A DNA stretch of 50,223 nucleotides, from the NCBI RefSeq assembly GCF_000006405.1, contig NW_003204003.1, positions 10,827-61,049 of the forward strand. The letters are read 5' to 3'. Position numbers and translations under genes: made by a program. Below the pieces are notes generated by a model. The model did no database searches, was not told where the DNA came from, and saw nothing but the letters and a program-made list of their open reading frames with translations. Below, piece by piece: positions 42,224 to 50,223 of this stretch. Origin of the DNA: Perkinsus marinus ATCC 50983 (Eukaryota > Perkinsozoa > Perkinsida > Perkinsidae). Each line of letters starts with the position of its first letter. Within the stretch, counting starts at the first letter, position 1.

Positions 42224-44879
42224 CCAAGGCTCTAGGTCGATGTGAACGTAGGAGTACTTATTGGCAGGCAAACTATCTCTTATCAGTCGCTCTAAGCGTT
42301 TGAGCTCTCTTGTCAGCGCCAGCAGAAACAGCGCGTCGTTCCGCATAAGCCAATCCTCTGCGCTGGAAGGGCCGCCTGACGAGGCTGCCTTCATTGACGC
42401 TGTCACACAATCAATGGGATCATCCTGAGGGGCGAGGGAGCCGTCCACAACTGCAAAGTATAAGCAACTCTCACCGATGCCCTTCCGTACGGCCAGAGCG
42501 CCCGATACGTCGGCCCTGGGCTCGTCACGGCCTCGTTAGCCTGGGTTATCTTCAACCGACGCCTCGTCACTGCTTCTGCGTTAAACTCAACTTCAGCCTT
42601 GAATCGAGCTGTCGTCTAAAGCTGAGCTAGTAGCCAAAAGACGGTTGGTGTTCTTGCTGTACCGTGCCAACCAGCTCCGTCTTAACATCATAGACTCCGA
42701 CAACTACTGGGTCGGCCTCTAGTGATCGAATAACCATCTCAACTTCATCACTTGGGAGGGTCGCCCCAAGCAGAAGCTGTGTGCCTAGGGGAGATCCATC
42801 ACCAACATCCAACCACGAAACCTAGCTACTCCTTCTGAGAAGATAGGCTCCAACCCCACTGACGACCCCAGACATCAATAACGATGCCATCATGTCCGGT
42901 ATGGGAGATGCAAGGCAATAGGAGGCGACCTGAACGAGCCTCTAGGGAAGGGCAGAGACAAGCGATAGGGGCACGTACCACTCCCACTATCCCTATCGCA
43001 GCACCAAGGATACCACTGCCAGCCTCCAGAAACGTCGCGACTGGCATGACCTGACAATGCTGAGGACTTGCCGACCGAGCAAGACTGAGAGGCTCACGTC
43101 GGCTCCAGATCGAATCGCCTCAGAGAGGGCCACATTCTGCTGGCGGAGCTCTCGATATGCTTCGTTCAGCGCAAGTGCCTCCAAGGACGCCGATACGAGG
43201 AACATCCCAACCTGAAAGGAATACCCCGATCTCAGCAGCGCCTTCTCGAGCCACTACACTTACCGGTAGAGCTATGCCTGAGCCCAAGCCCAGCATCGAC
43301 CCACCAAGAGCCGTAGAAGTAGCCGTTGTGGCGGGCAGTGACGACACCATCATACTGCTATAGTAATGCGAGAATAGGTCTTTGGTTGCCGTGTACCTCA
43401 TAGACAACAACAATACACTATTCATTGACAAGGGAGGGGCCTACATCGGTATCATACCACCCACTGCAGTGAGGATGAAAAAAGACCTGTCAGCCGCAAT
43501 GTTACGTTGCCGACCATATCCGTATCTAACGCCGCCAACCTAGAGATTCATCACTAAATACATTCCCTCACGGATGATGTATATCTCGTCCCTTCCCAAA
43601 ACTAGCCAGCAGCGAGCTATACCGGTACCCATAATTGGCAACATCAGCTCCAGAATGCATCAGATCGGCGAATCTGCCAACACCCGCCACACTGCGAAGG
43701 ATACTATCAATACGATGCTCCTCACACAGCGCTGCTCCCCGTCGAGATCCACACTATGAACTTTATGCTAGCAATACCAACATTGGAGAGCAGACCCTGC
43801 CACACCTAGCCAAAACCAGATAGTAGGAGTCCTCAAGGGCCAACCTCACACTCGCGGCACCACTGATGGCCTTGTCACTCGCCGACCATTTCCTCCATAT
43901 TGCTAGAGAAGGGGTAGCCTCTGCCTCCTCAGCTGAGTCGTCCCATACCTTCCAGGATCATCATAGCAGTTATGAAGAACCCTTCTACCGTACATCATCC
44001 ATGCCGTAGATGTTGAGCCTATGACGACTCTTGTGTGCTTCCGACTCGAGGTAGTGCTTGTAGCGGATCGCCATGGTCTCCTCGGACTTGTACCTATCCA
44101 ATACAGATCATAGACATACTTCAAGAATAGAGCAAAAGCCTCGTGGAGCATATGCAAACCATTAAAACATATTCATTTCCTCACACTACCCTTTGCACCA
44201 ACGACCGTTCGTATGCCTTTGCCGTTATTTCACTCATATACGTTCACAAGGCGAATACAAAACCATAGGAACAGGACGGATACAATACACTCTTCACTAT
44301 CCATTTCCCTCCAAAGAGGCTCTCACTTCTTCCTAGCACACTGTATAACATCAGGCAACCGGTAGAGGGTCCACGACTGTTCATCCGACTCGTATGGGTT
44401 CTGCTTGTGGAAGGATGCCAGGTCGTCGAGGTCACAGTCCGACAGTCCGAACTGCTTGCGGGCCTCTGGGCGCCTTATCCAAACCTGAGGCCACCACAGT
44501 GAAGAGCCCATGAGTCTACCCGATCTACATGGTCGGGCTCTTTGAGCTGCCGTTGGAAGGCCGACATAGCCTTCCTAACCCACTCCCGCTCCATACCCTT
44601 GTTCGACCGCTCCACGTTACTTGCACGTTGGTCTGAGCAACAACAACATCAGCCTCGTATATGCTCTCAACCATTGCTGGGGGTGAGCCTACACCCAGGT
44701 GCCGCTGCCGGGCCTAGTGAGAGTGTCGATGTCATCAGGCTAGCTCCAGCACAACGGATCAAGGCACTCGGCGATACTCTTCGACTGTGCAGGAGTGTCG
44801 ACCCTCGACTGCCACCGCCTCCTCCGACGCCGAAGTGGTAGTAGTAGGGGCTCTTGCTGAGGACCTCCAAACCCAGCAT
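42224..44879 (-). CDS. SLC30A9: SLC30A9/ZnT9-like cation diffusion facilitator, multi-exon
   Basis: Probable start ATG 44879 and end 42224, in several exons with short introns. The N-terminal exon has an Arg/Ser-rich LLHSRRVSPSALIRCAGAS, suitable for mitochondrial import. A soluble domain follows that is specific to the ZnT9 branch: RRPEARKQFGLSDCDLDDL and NPYESDEQSWTLYRLPDV. Membrane parts include NVGIASIKFIVWISTGSSA with the HxxxD metal motif MHSGADVANYGY, GLGSGIALPVGMFLVSASLE then ALNEAYRELRQQN, and ATFLEAGSGILGAAIGIVGV with TGHDGIVIDVWG. The cytosolic end matches the CDF C-terminal domain (LLLGATLPSDEVEMVIRSLE, VVGVYDVKTELVGTVQ) and closes with YVHIDLEPW, like the HVDLE end of ZnT9. ZnT9 exports zinc from mitochondria. 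Some middle exons (43500-44150) are only roughly placed. Confidence 0.8.
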
Positions 44880-45279
44880 GGAGTGGCATATATGAAAACC
44901 CTAACAAGGTCGTACGAAGCAGGTGTAGGAAGATGCACAAGGCAAACTCTACTGCAAAAACAGCATTGACGACCTCCTTCACTATCCCACGTTGTTGGGT
45001 TTCAGTCGACACAGTAATAATCACACAGTTAAGACTATCACGACCACCTGATGATTTTCCCTCGCTATCATTATAAAGGTGCGTCCTTTCGCAGAGAGCA
45101 CATTGTTGGGCAATATCACTGCTGGTCGTTGACTTCCTTTTCCCATACACCAACCTCACTACTAATGAGGATTGCGGTTGAGCGAGTACTCACACAACAC
45201 GAGGATCGTCGTACTTAGGAAGACAGCGTACTCGAGTTGAAGGACAATAGTTGTTCTTGGTAGACGGTAATATGCTACT

Positions 45280-47224
45280 CTACTCTTTACTACTACTACT
45301 ACGTCCTTGCGCTTTGTACGGGTATTTGGCATACCTGAAGCCCATTCTCCATCGCAACGTGCGCAGCGAAGATACTCACATGTAAGTAGCAACAGCAGTC
45401 AGAGGTGCCGAGAGGATCAGCTCGGTCGTCAGCGGTTTGTACAATATCACACTCCTCAAGAATGCCGTAAAGATGATGCCTGCTATAATGGAGAAACCCT
45501 TCTGGACCTGATAAGGCCAGCCATAACAAAAACAACAACGGTCATCCCTAACCACTCACACTGCCAGCGTATTTGGTGACCTGACCAACAAAGATGCCGC
45601 CCATAGCCGCCGTAACTGAAGGAGAGCAAGGGACTACATCGAGCGAAGACAAAGGGTGCTTACAAATCGGTATGAGCATAGTCCAGGTCTGGAGGGCTAA
45701 GCCAACCGCAGGGAGGTGACCTTCCTTGAAGAGCTCCCCTGTCGATATGGCTATCACTGAGTATACTGCTAGCTCAGCCGAGAAAAGGAAACTAAAGAGG
45801 AGGACCAGTGTTGGAATATATACTCCCTCCCCCAAGCTGAGCTCAAGAGTTCCCTCATTAGTGATACACTGATTGATGTAGTGTTTTCCGAAATTTCCAA
45901 GAATTTTTATATTGTCGACAACACACGTCCAAGTTGACCATGTGCATATTTTCCCACACTGCCGAGATCCCCGATGTAATGACGTATGCAAGGCAAATAA
46001 TAACGTCACTCAAACTACACTTTTTCAATCTCAAGTGGAAGAAGTAAATCGAACATTCATTTCGAATTTGAACTTTCATTCCGGGAGAAACTTCTCTCAC
46101 TCGTCGAAAATCAAATCTCACTTGCTGAATTTGAGATTGGAAAGGTTTACAACCCTTAGATAGGCCTCTTTCCAGATCTAATTAGTTCTCCCACCGCCAC
46201 CGCAGTGTGCCCACTCATCGTAAGAGTGTAGGAGATCCTCACCTATTCCGACTATATGTCTGCAATGCCAATTCAGAGATAGATGCTCCGACACCCGATA
46301 GCGCGCTAGCAGTTAGAACCTGCGACACGATAAGCATAGATGGAGTATTCTACTTCTACACAGATGAGTCCCAGTCTAGGGTTTCGTTCGCCCTGGGCCT
46401 CCGGGGGCTCCGAAGCCTGACCTGACAAAACTTCACTTATCACACTACGCTGAGCTCGAGAGAGAACCCACCAATGCTGATCATAACGGCCGCAACGAAG
46501 AGCATTCCAAGAGCAAATAGCTGATGCCGACTCTGCCGTTTGCCAAGGAAGAGATAAGTCAACAGCTAAGAGTGATGAATGACCAGACAGGGCGCCACTG
46601 ACGAGTGAATTACAGCAGTGGAGAGGAGCTTAGTCTGATTGACCAGGTTATAAACAAGGGGGTCGAGGTGTTGGAAGGCAATCTGGATGCATATATTCTG
46701 CATAGAGTAACTCATCGCAGGAAGAGCGGCCGCTAAAAAACTGCCACGTAGTGTCCATCCTTGCAAGGCGCTCGAGGCGGACCCTGACAAACTCTGCTCT
46801 GGAATCCGTGATACTACTACTCACTCACCTTCTGCAAACATGAGCCCGATCGCCAGGAAAAACTTCACAATTTCGGTTATAGTAACAATCGCCGACGACG
46901 GTATAGTCCTGATAACCATACACACTATCCCCTTCCTCCTCCTCCTCTCCACCTTTACCTCGGCGTGAACGTTGTGGTGATGAGTGGCTGACTGCCGTAC
47001 TGTAGCGCCAAGAGGGCCATATAGAAGAGGCCCCTGGGCGATATAGCAGTTCGGCTCCGCTGAGTCGGACCGGCGTCACCATCATCAGACTTGCCGTCTG
47101 TGCTGGATTGACCATCAACTTCGTAGGTGAGCTCATTAGGGGCAGGGGACTCTTCCTTAGACCAACGACGAGGCTGGAGCTCTACCTCATCCTTGCTGAC
47201 GGGTGAGCCAAAGGGTGACAACAT
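45280..47224 (-). CDS. Nucleotide-sugar transporter (SLC35A-like), multi-exon
   Basis: Starts at ATG 47224 (MLSPFGSPVSKDEVELQPRR), ends at 45280 after MYAKYPYKAQGRSSSSKE. Exons include the cytosolic N-terminus with the first membrane segment (GLFYMALLALQYGSQPLI), AIVTITEIVKFFLAIGLMFA, LPAMSYSMQNICIQIAFQHL then LDPLVYNLVNQTKLLSTAV, LLTYLFLGKRQS..QLFALGML, VLTASALSGVGASISELALQ, ELAVYSVIAISTG with GLALQTWTMLIPICK, AAMGGIFVGQVTKYAGSV, and KGFSIIAGIIFTAFL. The YxxQN, QTKLLSTA and GGIFVGxVTKYA motifs are those of the UDP-galactose/UDP-GlcNAc/CMP-sialic acid transporter family, Golgi or ER antiporters with about ten membrane segments. The exact sugar cannot be read from sequence. Introns are short except one of about 450 nt (about 46243-45792) that contains an introner-like copy and a family-2 repeat. 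Confidence 0.82.
45806..45961 (+). mobile_element. Introner-like element, copy 4
   Basis: A 156-bp copy opposite in orientation to its host transporter gene. On the plus strand it begins CAGTGTTGGAATATATACTC, contains CAAGCTGAGCTCAAGAGTT, and ends TTGACCATGTGCATATTTTC then CCACACTG. In the host gene sense its end lies 14 nt before the splice acceptor (GTCCTCCTCTTTAG), the same distance as for copy 3. Flanks match weakly (4 of 8). Confidence 0.72.
46015..46160. repeat. AT-rich intronic repeat, family 2, second copy
   Basis: Contains CATTTCGAATTTGAACTTTC, which matches the reverse complement of the family-2 insert at 5715-5745, plus paired CAATCTCAA / TTGAGATTG segments. It lies in the same long intron as introner-like copy 4. 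Borders are approximate. Confidence 0.45.
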
Positions 47225-47462
47225 ACTGACCTATACTGAATCATACACGGATGAACCTAAGATACGCCTGGGGAACGCAACTCCTCCTCCTAGGATCTAG
47301 GGTGTATCCGAAAACGTGTGAAACACTCCTCACAGCAACTATACTGAACAACGATGACTTGGCAATTATACAAATATAAAGTACATACTAGTAGACTGTG
47401 GTTTACTTTAATATAAACATTACTACAATGGGGTCAATCATAGACTCCTCTTGGTGACAGGA

Positions 47463-47870
47463 CTAGTAGCCATTTTCAGCCCACACCTCATTGGCAACTT
47501 TCACGGCCATAGAGAGTTTAAAGGGCTTCGGCAAAGGTGTATACGGTCCGGACATCTCCATTATCACATCTGCTAGGGCTGAACAAGAGCAACAACTATA
47601 CCCACAACACGATCACGGAACGTGGTGTTGAAAGCTCTGACCGAAACATTGACAGCAAGGCGAGGGTATATGGGAAACGTCTGATGGTAGATCTCCCTCC
47701 CCCCTACTCTCACCATCCTTGTCTCGAGATCCCCACTTGAACCATCCACTATCCTTATCCTTCGCCACGTTGCCCTCAAGGCCCTCATCGCTGGACACCG
47801 TGTCGACCGGGCCTACCAATAGACCACAACGTGGAACTCGTAGTCGGGACCAAGGTCAGTAAGCACATCT
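47463..47870 (-). CDS. C-terminal part of an unrecognised gene
   Basis: Minus-strand exons end at a stop at 47463 with ADVIMEMSGPYTPLPKPFKL then MAVKVANEVWAENGY. Upstream pieces read FPIYPRLAVNVSVRAFNTTF and RDRVVGIVVALVQP, KDKDSGWFKWGSRDKDG, and YVLTDLGPDYEFHVVVY. Some have plausible short introns between them, but the phases could not all be settled. The 5' part is not found; an intron could reach back past the foldback element at 47940-48614, or the gene could be truncated by it. No family recognised. Confidence 0.45.
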
Positions 47871-47939
47871 ATCCCTATCTATAAATATAAAGAAAATGCA
47901 CTTCAACCGGCGCAGCAAGATTACGAACAGCTCAGAATC

Positions 47940-48614
47940 TACAGCATTTCCAGGTCAAGGTAATTTTTTACCGACAAATTTAATTTTCTACCCATTTGGT
48001 TAATGTTCTACCTTTTTAGTTAACATTTTACCCATGGCTTTAATAAAATACCAAGAAAATTAATCTAATACCCGGTTTATTTGAAAGTTTAGGAGTTTAA
48101 TTTAACCAAGAACGTGCACGATAACCACGTGCACGTCGTGAAGGTCAATGACAACTCGAGGTCCTCGAGTCGAGGAATCGTGTCGCTGCTTCGGCAGTTA
48201 TATTAATGTCGCACTTGCCTCGCTTGTCGCCCATTTTCGATAACTCAGAACTGGGAGCTGAAGAGTTGCTGATGAGCATGACCAAAAAACTCAACTTGTT
48301 CAACTACCTTTCTGCACCTTTACCTATGTCACTCTTCCGTATGATTTCTCAGCACAAAATTGTCTCAGTACATCCCTTGCTAAATTTATTTCAATGCTGG
48401 TCTATTGTTAACTCTGCACGCCCACATTATCATTGGGAGCGCCTTGATTAAATCAAACTCCTAAACGTTCAAATAAACCGAGCATTAGATTAATTTTCTT
48501 GGTATTTCATCAAGGCCATGGGTAAAATGTTAACTAAGAAGGTAGAACATTAACCAAATGGGTAAAAAATCAAATTTGTCGGTAAAAAATGAACCTGACC
48601 TGGAAATGCTGTAG
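47940..48614. mobile_element. Foldback element with 20-nt periodic inverted arms
   Basis: Long inverted repeats of about 171 bp (47940-48110 and 48443-48614, roughly 90% identical) flank a 332-bp centre. Both start CTACAGCATTTCCAGGTCA at the outer edge. Within each arm a unit ending in TACC (core TTAATNTTCTACC) repeats with an exact 20-nt period; in the left arm six units end at 47972, 47992, 48012, 48032, 48052 and 48072. The element is far more AT-rich than the surroundings. The centre has an 82-codon frame (48206-48451) of no known family running into the right arm, and the palindromic CGTGCACG...CACGTGCACG near 48112-48140. No transposase is visible and no clear target duplication, so it is a non-autonomous element or relic. 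Confidence 0.8.
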
Positions 48615-48635
48615 TCCTCTCTATATAACCAACAT

Positions 48636-48873
48636 TCACGAATAATATGATGCTCCGGACTGTGATAGAATCAACTTGACCCTTGTACCCGATTGGCCCA
48701 ACAGACATCCTTCTAACCATTTCTCTCGCCGCTCCTGCCAGTACTCAGCGCCATAACGCTCGGGCAGGGGATTCACAGGCACAGCCTCCCGCGACTCAGC
48801 TGCTGCCGCCGCCGCGGCTCTGGCCTCATCCCAGTCCGGCTTGTCCGGATACAGATCGAAACCTAACAAGGGC

Positions 48874-48970
<97 letters not shown>

Positions 48971-49725
48971 CTCCCCTTATACTACCTTTGCCGCCTAACG
49001 CCGCATTACTCCTCCCTTCACTACATTCCAATGAAGTCAATAACCCCTTCACAGTCTTCAACTCCTCCCTCAGTGCCTTATCCTGTGGGCACAGCGCTAT
49101 AGCCTTTCGCAGGCACTCTCTAGCTTTGTATAGAAGATCCTTAGGCTCAACACCATCTGAAAAGATGCAATGCCATCCATTGTGAATCCATCCATCCACC
49201 CAAGTACCCAACGCCTCCTCCGACCCCGCTGACTTGTCCTCGTATATATGCCGTAAACACACAGCCTTCCTAAAACCCCACCAGCTCATACACAGCCGCC
49301 CGTCCCGGGCCACTACCGGTAAAGGTATTTCGGGTTAGCATTACAATCATCTTCCGAACAGACCACCGCTGTCTCCTCCATCACTGTGAGGGCTCCTATA
49401 TAGTCCCCCAACCGTTGTAGGCACAACGCCCAGTTACAACGGAGCGTGAGGATCCTGACGATGAGCACAAAGCCGATTCCCAAACACCCTAGCCCTTCCT
49501 CAAATGATTTCCACTCTGGCACATCTGTTCCCTCGTCCACATTTACCCCCTCAGCCCGTAGTACAAATTAGAGTCAACAGCCAGTCGGCAAGCCCGTGCA
49601 TAGGTCTCCGCTGCCTTATCGTATTCCTTCTCTTTAAAAAGGGCGTTGCCTTCCCGTTTAAGATTCATCGCCTTGGTTGTGGGGGACTCTCCGAGTGCTA
49701 GGGCCCGCCGCAAGAAAGCCTTCAT
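48636..49725 (-). CDS. TPR-repeat protein with poly-serine run
   Basis: Starts at ATG 49725 (MKAFLRRALALGESPTTKAM), ends at 48636, in about four exons. Three TPR motifs are visible: LKREGNALFKEKEYDKAAET then YARACRLAVDSN, LRCNWALCLQRLGDYIGALT, and KYLYRKAVCLRH..LLYKARECLRKAIALC. TPR proteins of this build (three repeats followed by a helical tail) are co-chaperones or assembly factors, but I cannot name the orthologue. The last exon has about 31 consecutive serines coded by an almost pure AGT run (48968-48874), then PERYGAEYWQERREKWLEG. The poly-serine and its flanking alanine run suggest recent triplet growth. Confidence 0.7.
48874..48968 (-). repeat. AGT trinucleotide repeat encoding poly-serine
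   Basis: Nearly pure run of about 31 AGT codons on the minus strand inside the TPR gene. The same run read forward gives open Leu and Tyr frames, which are artefacts. Confidence 0.95.
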
Positions 49726-49959
49726 AAAGTAAAGTGACTACTGCTCAACGATGAGAGTAAGCGAGCCCATCCACCACCACTACGACGCCTTCCGCCCCAC
49801 AGGAACTCCAGAAACAGGCGTGGACTCAACACTATAGGGGATAGAAAGTGTTACAGAGGAACATTCAAAACAGATCAAGTACAAAAAGTGTCTTCCTCGA
49901 CAGAATAGGATACCATAACGCAGACACCCCGTGCCCACGAACATAGCAAGAACCTCCTA

Positions 49960-50223
49960 CTACTCTCCTCGCCAACCCCCGTAGTAGTAGGGCTGTTGAG
50001 GCGGTGGAGGAGCGTACATAGGCGGTGGAGGAGGAGGGGGAGGAGGACCGTACGGTGCAACGGGTGGTGGCGGCGAGTACATAGGCTGATAACTACTCAT
50101 CATTGTAGGCTGATAAGGAGGAGGAGGAGGAGCATACCCCATGGGCTGGGGTGGTGCCATCATCATCACAGGTTGTTGTTGTTGTTGTTGCTGAGGTATT
50201 ACTACTTGCCCTGTACTATAGGC
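49960..50223 (-). CDS. C-terminus of a proline/glutamine-rich protein (partial)
   Basis: Frame open from the right window edge to a stop at 49960. It encodes a Gln run, MMMMAPPQPMGY, then alternating poly-Pro and Tyr/Met/Gly stretches (YQPTMMSSYQPMY, PPPVAPYGPPP) and ends YYYGGWRGE. This composition is typical of low-complexity tails of RNA-binding or splicing factors and of annexin-like or actin-binding proteins; without the N-terminal part no assignment is possible. Confidence 0.6.
   Translation of the reverse strand, partial: AYSTGQVVIPQQQQQQQPVMMMAPPQPMGYAPPPPPYQPTMMSSYQPMYSPPPPVAPYGPPPPPPPPPMYAPPPPQQPYYYGGWRGE

Noticed and set aside
48206-48451. 82-codon frame in the centre of the foldback element
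   Set aside because: No transposase motif and it runs into the inverted arm; not called as a gene.
48683-49185. Forward open frames with long Leu and Tyr runs
   Set aside because: Antisense reading of the AGT repeat in the TPR gene; no other coding support.
1-50223. CRISPR array, rRNA, spliced-leader RNA gene or virus-derived gene
   Set aside because: None seen: no regularly spaced unique-spacer repeats, no rRNA-like conserved stretches, and no reverse transcriptase, integrase or capsid-like proteins.

Overview
The window is nuclear DNA of a unicellular eukaryote. Nearly every recognisable gene is eukaryotic (TAF1, SEN1-type helicase, eRF1, a RanBPM-like CTLH-complex subunit, ZMYND10, ZnT9, a nucleotide-sugar transporter). 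Most are split by very short GT-AG introns of about 40-52 nt. TAA, TAG and TGA all act as stops, so the code is standard. Short introns, an isocitrate lyase with a peroxisomal-type C-terminus, a flagellar dynein-assembly factor and roughly 50% GC suggest a flagellate-forming protist. My best guess is an alveolate of the Perkinsus type; that is inference, because no rRNA or other diagnostic marker is present.

Layout, left to right: 1-1925 no confident gene; TAF1 (+); a 15-exon MTA/SAH deaminase-like amidohydrolase (+) followed by decayed deaminase-like fragments; the tRNA pseudouridine synthase PUS7 (+, 14 exons); an unrecognised single-pass membrane protein (-); an unrecognised 735-aa, probably mitochondrial protein (+, 13 exons); a SEN1-like helicase (+, 4 exons); a small unrecognised minus-strand gene; a RanBPM-like SPRY-LisH-CTLH-CRA protein (+); isocitrate lyase (-, intronless); ZMYND10 (-); a large CD36/LIMP-2-like membrane protein (-, intronless); eRF1 (+); two adjacent KH-domain paralogues with low-complexity tails (+); a divergent kinase-like protein (-); ZnT9/SLC30A9 (-); a nucleotide-sugar transporter (-); an unrecognised gene end (-); a TPR protein with a long poly-serine run (-); and the C-terminus of a proline-rich protein running off the right edge (-). 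Genes lie in short same-strand runs with small spacers. There is no operon-like functional grouping, although transcription and RNA functions (TAF1, PUS7, SEN1, eRF1, KH proteins) are frequent.

The most interesting signal is a family of short, intron-confined elements. Five copies (143-200 bp) have CAGTG...CACTG terminal inverted repeats, and three have matching 8-bp flanks. All five sit in the unusually long introns (about 210-450 nt) of otherwise short-intron genes, in both orientations. In ZMYND10 the element and the intron are nearly coextensive. This looks like a hAT-like introner family. A second striking structure is a 675-bp foldback element at 47940-48614, whose long inverted arms carry six units of an exact 20-nt period. 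I could not define promoters, polyadenylation signals or terminators; exon boundaries were worked out by hand from reading-frame continuity and protein-family conservation.
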